From Bacteroidota bacterium (lineage in GTDB: Bacteria > Bacteroidota > Bacteroidia > Chitinophagales > Chitinophagaceae): 64,000 nt of DNA. A model generated the notes under the pieces. That model made no database searches, was not told the DNA's origin, and saw only the letters and a list, made by a program, of their open reading frames with translations. Shown one piece after another: positions 38,363-47,085 of this stretch. A program made the position numbers and the translations under genes. The stretch is taken from positions 1 through 64,000 of the forward strand of contig CANHGS010000002.1 of the NCBI GenBank assembly GCA_947460595.1. The letters run 5' to 3'. Numbering within the stretch: position 1 is the stretch's first letter; each line of letters opens with the position of its first letter.

Positions 38363-38437
38363 ATTCGCACCAATCATTATAAGTTTTGATTTTTTATTCG
38401 CACCAGTCATTTTAAATTTTAATTCGCATCAGTAATT
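38363..38437. repeat. Three copies of a 16-bp repeat upstream of ftsE
   Basis: ATTCGCACCAATCATT, ATTCGCACCAGTCATT and ATTCGCATCAGTAATT start at 38363, 38396 and 38422, separated by T-rich spacers. They lie 36-111 bp before the ftsE start and could be operators or a decayed tandem duplication. Confidence 0.75.
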
Positions 38438-38473
38438 TTGATTTTTGATTTTTGACTTTTGAATTTTCACCCC

Positions 38474-39157
38474 ATGCCCGAAGCTATTGTATCTATTAAG
38501 AATGCCAATATTTACCAAGGAACCAACCTGGTATTGCAAAACGTGAACTTTGAAGTACAGAAGGGAGAGTTTGTGTACCTGGTAGGTAAAACCGGAACAG
38601 GAAAAAGCAGTTTGCTCAAAACCCTTTATGGAGAATTACAATTAACAGAAGGAAAAGGAACCGTGGTAGGCTTTGACTTACCCAGTATGGACTGGAAAAA
38701 AGTACCCTTTCTGCGCCGCAACCTAGGCGTGATCTTCCAAGATTTTCAACTACTCACCGATAGAAATGTACACGAGAACCTCAAATTTGTGCTAAAAGCT
38801 ACTGGCTGGAAAGACGAGATACTCATGGAAGAAAAGATCAATGATGTGTTGGAAAAAGTAGGGCTGAAGAGCAAGGGCTTTAAAATGCCTTTTGAAATGA
38901 GTGGTGGAGAGCAGCAACGGGTAGATATTGCCCGCGCCCTTTTGAACTCACCCAAACTAATCTTGGCAGACGAGCCCACAGGGAACCTAGATCCAGAAAC
39001 CAGTGATGAGATAATGCAGCTCCTACTCAAGATTGCCAAAGACTACGGCACTACCGTAATCATGGCAACCCATGACTTTATTGTGATCAACCGCTACCCA
39101 TCCAGAATGCTGAAAACGGAACTTGGAAAGTTGATTGACAGCGCAGCTAGTAATTAG
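38474..39157 (+). CDS. ftsE: FtsE-like ABC transporter ATPase
   Basis: ATPase that with FtsX activates cell-wall hydrolysis at the division site. Seen: Walker [11 protein letters not shown]-loop region [10 protein letters not shown], signature MSGGEQQR, Walker B LILADEPT and the H-switch THD. The ATG at 38474 (227 aa) fits the family; the ORF could begin 5 codons earlier. ftsX is not adjacent, so assignment to FtsE rather than a LolD-like exporter rests on sequence style only. Confidence 0.85.
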   Translation: MPEAIVSIKNANIYQGTNLVLQNVNFEVQKGEFVYLVGKTGTGKSSLLKTLYGELQLTEGKGTVVGFDLPSMDWKKVPFLRRNLGVIFQDFQLLTDRNVHENLKFVLKATGWKDEILMEEKINDVLEKVGLKSKGFKMPFEMSGGEQQRVDIARALLNSPKLILADEPTGNLDPETSDEIMQLLLKIAKDYGTTVIMATHDFIVINRYPSRMLKTELGKLIDSAASN

Positions 39158-39216
39158 TAAATTGTTTTTAGTTAGTCTTTTATCTTATTAGTTTTAGTTA
39201 GTTTAATACTTTAAAG

Positions 39217-39444
39217 ATGCCACAGATAACATTGAACATACCATCAGAAAAATTAGAACTTCTCAAAGAAGTATCTGAGGCAATGGGTTTGGAGTCTGCG
39301 GAGTTGAATCTTATTTCAACATCTCCTGATTGGCATCAGCAAGTATTGAATGAACGTTTGGAGAAATTTAAATCCGGTCATTCAAAACTTCACAATTGGG
39401 AAGATTTTGAAAAGGATTTGAATGAAGAAACAAAGAACATCTAA
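39217..39444 (+). CDS. Antitoxin of a type II toxin-antitoxin pair
   Basis: 75 aa. Seen: an N-terminal short strand-helix (MPQITLNIPSEKLELLKEV) and a charged C-terminal half with NWEDFEKDL, as in antitoxins that partner ParE/RelE toxins. Its 3' end overlaps the toxin gene by 23 bp, the usual translational coupling. Confidence 0.8.
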   Translation: MPQITLNIPSEKLELLKEVSEAMGLESAELNLISTSPDWHQQVLNERLEKFKSGHSKLHNWEDFEKDLNEETKNI

Positions 39445-39745
39445 ACTTCAGGTTTATCTACTAGAGGAAGCCCAATTAGATATTTGGGAAGCTAAGAGTT
39501 ATTACGATGCTGTTGTACCAGGTCTTGGTAAAAGATTCCTTTTAGATTTTATACATACCGTCCAAAAGATCAAAGCAAACCCTTTTAGCTTTGGCTTTAG
39601 ACATGAACAATTCAGACCAGCCAACTTTAAAATCTTCCCTTACCAAATTCATTACTTGATTCAGGAAGCCGAGCTAAACATTATCTTATTTGCTGTTTTA
39701 CATGGTTTTAGGAATCCTAATTACATAAAAAGTAGAAATAAATAG
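39422..39745 (+). CDS. ParE/RelE-superfamily toxin
   Basis: 107 aa. Seen: the ParE-like fold pattern with a basic N-terminus, EEAQLDIWEAKSYYD, GLGKRFLLDF, and the C-terminal strand motif HYLIQEAELNIILFAVLHG followed by R. Such toxins act on gyrase or on mRNA at the ribosome; which one is not shown here. Overlaps its antitoxin by 23 bp. Immediately downstream is a 195-bp heptanucleotide repeat array. Confidence 0.85.
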   Translation: MKKQRTSKLQVYLLEEAQLDIWEAKSYYDAVVPGLGKRFLLDFIHTVQKIKANPFSFGFRHEQFRPANFKIFPYQIHYLIQEAELNIILFAVLHGFRNPNYIKSRNK

Positions 39746-39766
39746 ACACTGTTCACGCTTCATTTA

Positions 39767-39961
39767 TCACTCTTCACTCTTCACTCTTCACTCTTCACTC
39801 TTCACTCTTCACTCTTCACTTTCTTCCCTCTTCATTCTTCACTCTTCACTTTCTTCCCTCTTCATTCTTCACTCTTCACTCTTCACTCTTCACTTTCTTC
39901 CCTCTTCACTCTTCACTTTCTTCCCTCTTCACTTTTCACTCTTCCCTCTTCCCTCTTCACT
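39767..39961. repeat. Long heptanucleotide repeat array (195 bp)
   Basis: About seven perfect CTTCACT units followed by higher-order units mixing CTTCACT with TTTCTTCCCTCTTCATT. In the sense direction of the minus-strand glycosyltransferase it reads AGTGAAG, and its first AG completes the TAG stop codon (39960-39962). It is the longest of the four arrays in the window. Confidence 0.97.
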
Positions 39962-41087
39962 AGCTTCCCCATATCCAACCAACTTGTTTCTTCGCATTTT
40001 CGGCATTATTAAACATAGGCGTGAGTAGGCGCTTGCGCCCCTCAATCTCCGTTTGGGTAAAGGGTTGGTGATAGAGTTGGGAAACTAGTTCTTGAAAGGC
40101 ATTGGCCGTTGTGCCAATATAACAAGCGGGGCTCAGACCCGATCCGGCAACCATGGCTTCATTGGCCACGCAATGTCTACCATGAAACAGCGCATTCACC
40201 AGTTTTACTTTCATACCGGTTTCAATAAAGGCGGGCAGTACATTAATATGTGCCTTGGCCAGCATATCCTGCATTTCTTTTTCAGAAGGGTTTGCTACCA
40301 AACAAGTATGAGAATGCGCATGGGCAAGTTCTAATAGCTGGGGCGATGGGTTCTTGCCGGCAATGACCAATGGAATCTTGATCTTCTCAAAGACTTCTTT
40401 GAGCAGCCAGATGGCGGCTTTTTCATTGGCATCAACGCTCAAGTCGGCGTGGTAGAAACAATAATTACCCATGCCTTCTAAGCAGTCAACCTGCCATTCG
40501 GGTAGATAAAGGGGTAAGTGTTCAATGTTTTTGCAGCCAAACTCGTCTCTATACACCTGGTCGTCCGCCTCAGTTACGCCCCAGAATGTAGCTTTTTTGG
40601 CCAATTTGGCCTCGTATTTGCGCAATAAACGACTCTCGTTCCAGTAATAGGCCTTTTTCAATGGGGAACTGCTGCTGTGGTATAAGTCTTTGTAATAGCG
40701 ATATTCTACATTGTGTAAGCGTACAAAACACTTTCGGTCTTTGAACCTAGGATCCATGACTGGGTAAGTGCAATGAACGCCTTCCATAAATATGGGGTAA
40801 TCATCTTTGAGTAGATTCTGTAAGAGGTCCTCGTTTTTGCGACTAGCCACAATATAGGGAAGAGAACTAGAAATGGCCTGATGTCCCTTTGTTCTAGGGT
40901 AATAATGCACTGACTGGCAGTATTGATCCAAGACATCCTGTTTACCCCTGCCGTAATCAAAACAGTGTAAATGAATTTTCACGCCTGCGGCCTGCAAGGC
41001 TGGTAGTTTGTAGAATAGGTCAAATGCTCCCCCATAATCGGCCGGGTAAGGCACGTTTAGGGAGATAATATGTAAGTACTTGTCCAA
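39960..41087 (-). CDS. Glycosyltransferase (GT-B type)
   Basis: Predicted sugar transferase for a surface glycan. Seen: N-terminal LHIISLNVPYPADYGGAFDL, typical of GT4-like enzymes; VRLHNVEYRYY; a C-terminal Rossmann half with IPLVIAGKNP; and a donor-site region around ETGMKVKLVNALFHGRH. 375 aa. The start is a TTG at 41085-41087, 1 bp after the stop of the upstream glycosyltransferase, so translation is probably coupled; no ATG start is possible before residue 100. Confidence 0.85.
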   Translation of the reverse strand: MDKYLHIISLNVPYPADYGGAFDLFYKLPALQAAGVKIHLHCFDYGRGKQDVLDQYCQSVHYYPRTKGHQAISSSLPYIVASRKNEDLLQNLLKDDYPIFMEGVHCTYPVMDPRFKDRKCFVRLHNVEYRYYKDLYHSSSSPLKKAYYWNESRLLRKYEAKLAKKATFWGVTEADDQVYRDEFGCKNIEHLPLYLPEWQVDCLEGMGNYCFYHADLSVDANEKAAIWLLKEVFEKIKIPLVIAGKNPSPQLLELAHAHSHTCLVANPSEKEMQDMLAKAHINVLPAFIETGMKVKLVNALFHGRHCVANEAMVAGSGLSPACYIGTTANAFQELVSQLYHQPFTQTEIEGRKRLLTPMFNNAENAKKQVGWIWGS

Positions 41088-41088
41088 A

Positions 41089-42279
41089 TTAGTCTTTTAT
41101 AAAAATGCGATCATAGAATGCGAGCAAGACTTTTTCCTCTGATTCCCAGTTTAATATAGCCCGGGCTTGCAAGCAATTTTCTTTTAGTCTCCGGTACAAA
41201 ACACGGTCATCCAACAATTTGTTCAGTCCTTGAGCAATTGTTTCAATATGGGTGTTAGGGATTAATAAAGCTATTTCCCATTGGTCTTGAATGGCCCGAT
41301 ACTCTGGGTAGTCCACGCATAGCTGTGGAATTCCGGCCATGATATAGTCAAAAAATCGGTTGGCCAAGGAATGGTATTGGTTATGCCCCCGGGCTTCAAA
41401 CAGGGTAAGGCCTGCATGGGCCAACGGAGTAGTTGTCTGCAAAAGACAAGGCGCAAGGGGTTTGAATACTTCTATTTTATTATTAAGTGAATATTTATTA
41501 ATTATTGATAATGATTGATTTATAAAATTTCCTGTGCCATATATTCGCAGAGGTGCCGCTACCTCCTGCATGGCTGGGATCAGGGTTTCAAAACAGCGAC
41601 CATGGTTCACGGCGCCTTGATAGATGAAGAAAGGTTGCTCCTCACTTGCCTGCGGCAATGGGGTAATGTTCGGGTCCAATGCCTGCGGCGATGCGCTACT
41701 AGCATCCATCTCGGTTGCCTTCGGCGTTACTTCCAGATTGTGTGCTTTCGCCGCCTCAGTCAGCTTGGGCAGGTTGCGCACCACGGCGTAGTTTGCCCCA
41801 TATTCCTGTTGAAAAGCGTTTGCAATCCATTGGTTAACGGTATATCCAAGAGGAAATCGCCGTAGGCTAAAGCTTTCAATGGTTTTCCAGACCTTTTGAA
41901 TGGCCGGCCGGCTCATGACTTCTTTTTGCTGGGTAAAGTACTCATGGGCGTCATAAACGCGCTTTTTGCCCCGTAAAAGGCTGGCAAAATAGACGGGAAG
42001 GATGGTATCTAGGTCAATGGCACAAAACAGATCGGCAGGTTGGAATAGGAGGAAAAAGAAGAGTCTTAGGTTGAATTCCAGGTACATCAGTGGTCCCTTG
42101 CTGCTCCAGCATGGAAGCCGATGCTGTTCAAAACCTAGTTCAGCTAATGGAGGCTGCCCCTTCATGGACCTTCCCACCAGCAAAACTTGGTAGCCATTTT
42201 GGGACAGGCTACCACAGATTCTTTGCATCCGTTGGTCAAAGTTGAGTTGGTTGGTAACCGTGAAAACGAGTCTGGGCAT
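41089..42279 (-). CDS. Glycosyltransferase with an inserted Pro/Ala-rich repeat
   Basis: GT-B-type glycosyltransferase, 396 aa. Seen: N-terminal RLVFTVTNQLNFDQRMQRI, a DAHEYF motif, PFFIYQGAVNHGR opening the C-terminal domain, and a donor-site region around GLTLFEARGHNQYHSLANR. Between the two domains (about residues 173-213) lies an odd linker with three similar peptides (TPKATE, SPQALD, LPQASE) produced by repeated GCCGMAGGC-type DNA. First gene of the glycosyltransferase pair. Confidence 0.85.
   Translation of the reverse strand: MPRLVFTVTNQLNFDQRMQRICGSLSQNGYQVLLVGRSMKGQPPLAELGFEQHRLPCWSSKGPLMYLEFNLRLFFFLLFQPADLFCAIDLDTILPVYFASLLRGKKRVYDAHEYFTQQKEVMSRPAIQKVWKTIESFSLRRFPLGYTVNQWIANAFQQEYGANYAVVRNLPKLTEAAKAHNLEVTPKATEMDASSASPQALDPNITPLPQASEEQPFFIYQGAVNHGRCFETLIPAMQEVAAPLRIYGTGNFINQSLSIINKYSLNNKIEVFKPLAPCLLQTTTPLAHAGLTLFEARGHNQYHSLANRFFDYIMAGIPQLCVDYPEYRAIQDQWEIALLIPNTHIETIAQGLNKLLDDRVLYRRLKENCLQARAILNWESEEKVLLAFYDRIFIKD
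41647..41759. repeat. Intragenic short palindromic repeats in a glycosyltransferase
   Basis: Four similar units near 41647, 41679, 41715 and 41742 built around GCCTGCGGC/GCCTTCGGC, each a 3-bp-arm mini-hairpin with similar flanks. All are in frame with the coding sequence and code for the interdomain linker. Confidence 0.65.
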
Positions 42280-42519
42280 TTGGCGGGCTAGGTTGGGACA
42301 AATATACGGCTGGGAGGACCAAGAATGTGGGTAAAAAATCGGCTAATTTTATCCACTTTTCAACTTGTTAATTACTTATAAATCAATTGATTGCAAATAG
42401 TCAGTTCACATTCCTAGAAAAAACATGTTTATTTCTCCACCTATTATGCACAGGCCCTAGGATGAATTCCTTTTTCTATGCCTTTTTTGGTATGTTCGCA
42501 AGTACTAAAAGGTAAGAAC

Positions 42520-45500
42520 GTGAGATTAAAATCGCTAGAAATTAAAGGATTCAAAAGCTTTGCCGATAAAACGGTAGTCAGCTTTGACGAAGGAATCACC
42601 GGAATTATTGGACCGAATGGCTGTGGAAAAAGTAATATCATTGACAGCATTCGCTGGGTGATTGGGGAGCAAAAAATCTCTGCCTTGCGTTCTGAAAACC
42701 TAGACGCCCTAGTATTCAACGGGAGTAAGACCCGTTCAGCTAGTGGTATGGCAGAAGTGAGTTTGACTTTTGAAAACACCAAAAACCTGCTTCCAACCGA
42801 GTTCAGTACCGTTACTGTTACCCGTAGATTCTACAAAAATGGGGAGAGCGAGTATCGTTTGAACGATGTGAGCTGCCGATTAAAAGATATCCATAATCTA
42901 TTCCTAGATACCGGTGTGAGCACCGATAGCTATGCCATCATTGAACTAGGCATGGTTGACGATATTATCAGGGACAAGGAGAATAGCCGTAGAAGAATGC
43001 TGGAACAAGCGGCCGGTATTACTATCTACAAAACCCGTAAAAAAGAAGCCAAGAGCAAGTTAGACGCTACCGAACAGGATCTAGCCCGTATTGAAGACTT
43101 GCTATTTGAAATTAATAACCAGCTCAAAACCCTTGAGAATCAGTCTAAAAAGGCTGAAAAATATTTTGAAATTAAGAAGGATTACAAAGAGATCAGCATT
43201 GAGTTGGCCAAAGCTGCCCTAGAAGGATTTAATATCACTTACCATGATTTGAATGAGCAGCAAAACTCAGAAGTAGACAAAAAAGCACAATTAGAAGCAG
43301 AGATAGCCACAGAAGAAGCGGCCATTGAACAAGAGAAATTGGGATTTATTGAAAAAGAGCGCGCCTTGCAATCCAAGCAGCACGCATTCAATGACTTGTT
43401 GCAAAATCTGCGCGGTAAGGAAAATGAAAGAAACCTGGCTACCCAAAAACTGCACTACCTCAAAGAAAAAGAAGGTAGTCTAAAAGCATTCTTGGAAAAA
43501 GCCAATGGTCAACTCAAAACCATTGGGGATTCTATTGAGTATACCCAAATGCAGGTGGAGGAAGAAGCGGGCAAATTGGTAGAAATGCAGGACCGTGTAG
43601 ACACGGCCAAAACAGATATTGAGGACAAGCGCCAAATCTTTGACGAGAAGCGTTCAGGTGTAGACGCGGTGAGGGGTAAATACCAATCCATTCAGCGTTC
43701 TCAGTTTGACGCGGAGAAAAAAGTGGCGGTGGCCGATACCAGCATTCAGAACCTGCAAAGGGCTCAAACCCAGCAGGTAGACGAAAAGACCAATCGCAAC
43801 TACCAAGTAGAGCAATTGACGTTGGAGCTGCAAGAAAAAGAAAGTACCCTGGAAGCCAAGCGTTCTGAATTGCAGGAATTGCAAGATCACCACGAAAAAA
43901 CCAAGGCTCAGATCTTTGACGCCCAAGCAGCCATGGAGGCTTTGCGCAATGAACTAGCTGAGGAAAGCCGCAAATTAGACGCCAAGCGCAATGAGTTTGC
44001 CTTATTGAAAAGCTTGATTGATAGCATGGAAGGCTATCCAGAAAGCATCAAATTCTTACACAAGAACCCAGAGTGGAACCATAACGCGCCCATTCTCTCC
44101 GATATCATATACGTAAACGAAGCGTATCGCACAGCAGTAGAAAACGTGTTGGAGCCCTACCTAAACTACTATGTAGTAAACAACCTTACAGAAGGTTTGC
44201 AGGCGGTTCAGTTGCTGGATCAAAACAAAAAGGGTAAGGCCAATTTCTTCCTGATGGATAAATTCAGGGATATCAAGGTAGAGACCCATCAGCCCGCTGG
44301 CACCATCAAGGCGCTGGATGTGATTGAAGTGGATGAGCAGTACCAAGACCTAGCCAATTACCTCTTGGGTAATGTTTATATTGCTGAGAGCGAAGAAGCC
44401 ATTAACAATAGCAATGGCGCGGTAGTTTTGGAAAAGCACGGAAAATTTGTAAAAGGCAAGTATACCCTTACTGGCGGATCCGTTGGTTTGTTTGAAGGAA
44501 AGAAAATTGGTAGGGCCAAGAACCTAGAGAAATTGCAGGATGAAATCATTTTGCAAGACGCAGTGGTAAATGCCTTAAAGCAAGAAATTAAACTCAAGCA
44601 TAGCGAAGTCATTGAATTCAATGAGCAACTCAAAGACGGTGCTATCAAGCAAACCGAGAACGAGATTAACCAGTTGACCAACCAGCTCTTTGCTGCCCGC
44701 AACAAGTTTGAGAATTTGCAACATGCCCAAACCGCTGGTCAACAGCGCTTGGAAGATATTGAACTGCGTTTGCAAGAAGAGCAGGAAGCCATTGCTGAAA
44801 CTAGGGAATCCTTGATTGACCTAAATGAGCAATTGCAAGCTACTACCCAAGAAATGCAATTGGTAGAGCAGGATTATCAATTAGCCGAGCAGGAATACAA
44901 TTTTGCCTCTGTTCAGTACAATGAGATCAACCTCTCTTTGACCAGACAACAAAGCAAGATCAATGGTTTGAAACAGGAATTGGTGTTCAAAGAGAACCAA
45001 CTCAATGACCTGCACAACCAGATCCAGTCCAATACCCAACAATTATCAGAAGCTTCTGGTAATATTGAAGAAGGTGCTCAAGCCATGCAAGCCGCAGAAT
45101 TGGAATTGGTCACCTTGCTTCGTACCAAGGAAGTAGAAGAGAAGTCGCTTAATGAAGCCGACCAGGAGTACTATAACCTACGCAATAGCTTACAGGAAAA
45201 AGAAAGCGCCCTGCGTATGAAGATCAAGAGCAAAGAGCAGATTGACCACTTGGTTACTGAGATCAAAGACCGTTTGAACGAGCTGAAACTGCAGTTAGCA
45301 GGTATGAAAGAGCGTTTGAGTGTAGAATTCAAAGTTGAATTGGATGAGATCCTTGACCAGGCTCGTAGCACAGAAACTACCTTGGAAGAATTGCAAGCTA
45401 GTTCAGACCGCATGAGAAAGCGTCTGGAAAATATGGGAGAAGTAAACCCAACAGCTATTGAGGCTTATACAGAGATGAAGAAGCGTTATGAGTTTATCTT

Positions 45501-46041
45501 AGAACAAAAGAATGACTTGGTCTCTGCCAAGGATAGTTTGTTGCAAACTATTCAAGAAGTAGAGGCAACGGCCAACCAACAGTTCTTAGATACCTTCAAT
45601 AAAGTGCGCGAGAACTTCCAAAAAGTGTTCAAAGCCCTGTTTACCGAAGAAGATACGGCCGATATGGTCTTGGTAGATCCTACTAACCTAGCGGAAACCG
45701 GTATTGATATTGTGGCCAAGCCAAAGGGTAAGCGCCCGTCTTCCATTACGCAGTTGAGTGGGGGAGAAAAGACCCTGACCGCAACAGCCTTGTTGTTTGC
45801 CATCTACCTGATCAAGCCCGCTCCATTCTGTATCTTGGATGAGGTGGATGCTCCTTTGGATGATGCCAACGTAGGCAAGTTTACCCAGATGATCAAGAAG
45901 TTCAGTGATAATTCACAGTTCATCATTGTAACTCACAACAAGCAGACCATGAGCGCCGTAGACGTAATCTATGGGGTAACCATGCAGGAAGCTGGGGTAA
46001 GTAAGCTGGTGCCGGTAGACTTTAGAAGTCTGGCTAATTAG
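42520..46041 (+). CDS. smc: Chromosome segregation protein SMC
   Basis: Organises and segregates the chromosome. Seen: head ATPase Walker A GPNGCGKSN (31-39), a long coiled coil, a hinge domain (about 505-660) starting at YPESIKFLHKNPEW, a second coiled coil, signature LSGGEKTLTA (1079 on) and Walker B CILDEVDAPLDDAN. I start it at the GTG at 42520 (1173 aa), preceded by an AAAGGTAAG purine stretch, because SMC proteins begin with RLKSLEIKGFKSF; an ATG at 42478 would add 14 residues. A terminator follows. Confidence 0.95.
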   Translation: MRLKSLEIKGFKSFADKTVVSFDEGITGIIGPNGCGKSNIIDSIRWVIGEQKISALRSENLDALVFNGSKTRSASGMAEVSLTFENTKNLLPTEFSTVTVTRRFYKNGESEYRLNDVSCRLKDIHNLFLDTGVSTDSYAIIELGMVDDIIRDKENSRRRMLEQAAGITIYKTRKKEAKSKLDATEQDLARIEDLLFEINNQLKTLENQSKKAEKYFEIKKDYKEISIELAKAALEGFNITYHDLNEQQNSEVDKKAQLEAEIATEEAAIEQEKLGFIEKERALQSKQHAFNDLLQNLRGKENERNLATQKLHYLKEKEGSLKAFLEKANGQLKTIGDSIEYTQMQVEEEAGKLVEMQDRVDTAKTDIEDKRQIFDEKRSGVDAVRGKYQSIQRSQFDAEKKVAVADTSIQNLQRAQTQQVDEKTNRNYQVEQLTLELQEKESTLEAKRSELQELQDHHEKTKAQIFDAQAAMEALRNELAEESRKLDAKRNEFALLKSLIDSMEGYPESIKFLHKNPEWNHNAPILSDIIYVNEAYRTAVENVLEPYLNYYVVNNLTEGLQAVQLLDQNKKGKANFFLMDKFRDIKVETHQPAGTIKALDVIEVDEQYQDLANYLLGNVYIAESEEAINNSNGAVVLEKHGKFVKGKYTLTGGSVGLFEGKKIGRAKNLEKLQDEIILQDAVVNALKQEIKLKHSEVIEFNEQLKDGAIKQTENEINQLTNQLFAARNKFENLQHAQTAGQQRLEDIELRLQEEQEAIAETRESLIDLNEQLQATTQEMQLVEQDYQLAEQEYNFASVQYNEINLSLTRQQSKINGLKQELVFKENQLNDLHNQIQSNTQQLSEASGNIEEGAQAMQAAELELVTLLRTKEVEEKSLNEADQEYYNLRNSLQEKESALRMKIKSKEQIDHLVTEIKDRLNELKLQLAGMKERLSVEFKVELDEILDQARSTETTLEELQASSDRMRKRLENMGEVNPTAIEAYTEMKKRYEFILEQKNDLVSAKDSLLQTIQEVEATANQQFLDTFNKVRENFQKVFKALFTEEDTADMVLVDPTNLAETGIDIVAKPKGKRPSSITQLSGGEKTLTATALLFAIYLIKPAPFCILDEVDAPLDDANVGKFTQMIKKFSDNSQFIIVTHNKQTMSAVDVIYGVTMQEAGVSKLVPVDFRSLAN

Positions 46042-46061
46042 AGATTCAACCATTTTTATAC

Positions 46062-46092
46062 AAGGACTAACCTACGGGTTGGTCCTTTTTTA
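46062..46092 (+). terminator. Terminator after smc
   Basis: Eleven-bp stem AAGGACTAACC with GGTTGGTCCTT (one T-G pair), TACG tetraloop, then a run of six T. Confidence 0.9.
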
Positions 46093-46121
46093 TAACCACC
46101 CTCGGGTCTAATTCAACTCCC

Positions 46122-46556
46122 TTGACCAAGATAGTAGTGCCTTTATACCTAGTTTGTTTGTTTTGTTATATCCTGTTTAGCAGGGATCCTGACTATTTTG
46201 ATGGAGAATTTGCGCAAGCTACCATGGTGAGTCTTTATGATGAATTTTATGATAAGCCTGTTTTGGTGGCAGAATTCTCTGATGGCTATAAAAAGCATTA
46301 TGCAAATGTGGACCACTCATTAGGAGAGCATCAATTGGGAGAAAAGGTAACCGTCATTTATGAATCCAAGAATCCCAATCGGGCTAAGGAATACACTTTT
46401 ATAGGATATTGGATGGGTTTGAATGAGTTGTTTTGGTCCTTATTATTGTTGGCAGTTAGTTGGAGCGCAGCATACAGCATTACCCAAAATCCCACCCCAG
46501 AAGCTTTGTTGGAACAGCTAAATTATAAGGAACCAGACAAGCCTAGATATGATTAG
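46122..46556 (+). CDS. DUF3592-like membrane protein
   Basis: 144 aa protein of unknown function. Seen: an N-terminal transmembrane helix (about 4-19), an extracytoplasmic beta domain of about 75 residues with the DUF3592-like YANVDHSLGEHQLGEKVTV and a YESKNP turn, then a second transmembrane helix (about 104-120). It starts with TTG at 46122; no ATG is available upstream in frame. Confidence 0.75.
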   Translation: MTKIVVPLYLVCLFCYILFSRDPDYFDGEFAQATMVSLYDEFYDKPVLVAEFSDGYKKHYANVDHSLGEHQLGEKVTVIYESKNPNRAKEYTFIGYWMGLNELFWSLLLLAVSWSAAYSITQNPTPEALLEQLNYKEPDKPRYD

Positions 46557-46605
46557 GCTTTAATTTTATTTCAATAAACTATTGTAAGTAATTCTAAATC
46601 AGTTA

Positions 46606-47049
46606 CTATCGCTTTAGCAAGCGCTTAATTTCTTTTTCTACGTCACGACCCTTGATGGTTTCACGTTTGTCGTAGTTCTTCTTACCCCGGCCAATACCTA
46701 TCTCTATTTTCACCAGGTTCTTGTCTGTAAAAAAGACTTTTAGTGGAACAATGGTATAACTCTTGTCCTTCATCTTGGTCTGGAGCTTTTTGAGTTCCCG
46801 TTTATTGAGTAGGAGTTTTCTATCGTGAACCTCAATATGGTTATTGGCTGATCCATGAGAATAAGAAGCAATATATAGGGCCCGAACCCAGAGTTCGCCT
46901 TTGTCAAACAAACAGAAGGAATCGTTGAAACTGACTTTGCCTTCCCGGATAGATTTTACTTCAGTGCCCAGCAATACAATGCCTGCCACATATTTGTCTT
47001 CTATCTGGTAATTGAAATAGGCCTGCCTGTTATTCATTTCCTTGGTCAT
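46606..47049 (-). CDS. smpB: SsrA-binding protein SmpB
   Basis: Brings tmRNA to stalled ribosomes for trans-translation. Seen: NRQAYFNYQIEDKY, AGIVLLGTEVKSIREGKV, and the C-terminal basic tail with GRGKKNYDKRETIKGRD. 147 aa, normal. It follows accD on the same strand with a 36 bp gap. Confidence 0.96.
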   Translation of the reverse strand: MTKEMNNRQAYFNYQIEDKYVAGIVLLGTEVKSIREGKVSFNDSFCLFDKGELWVRALYIASYSHGSANNHIEVHDRKLLLNKRELKKLQTKMKDKSYTIVPLKVFFTDKNLVKIEIGIGRGKKNYDKRETIKGRDVEKEIKRLLKR

Positions 47050-47085
47050 ACGCTACAGTTTCCTTTGGCAGTGGTCAGTAAATCC

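Noticed and set aside
39767..39961. Possible CRISPR array
   Set aside because: Units are 7 bp and contiguous, with no unique spacers of CRISPR length and no cas genes.
42349..42357. TTATCCACT, a DnaA-box-like sequence before smc
   Set aside because: A single imperfect box without a cluster or AT-rich unwinding element; not evidence for an origin.
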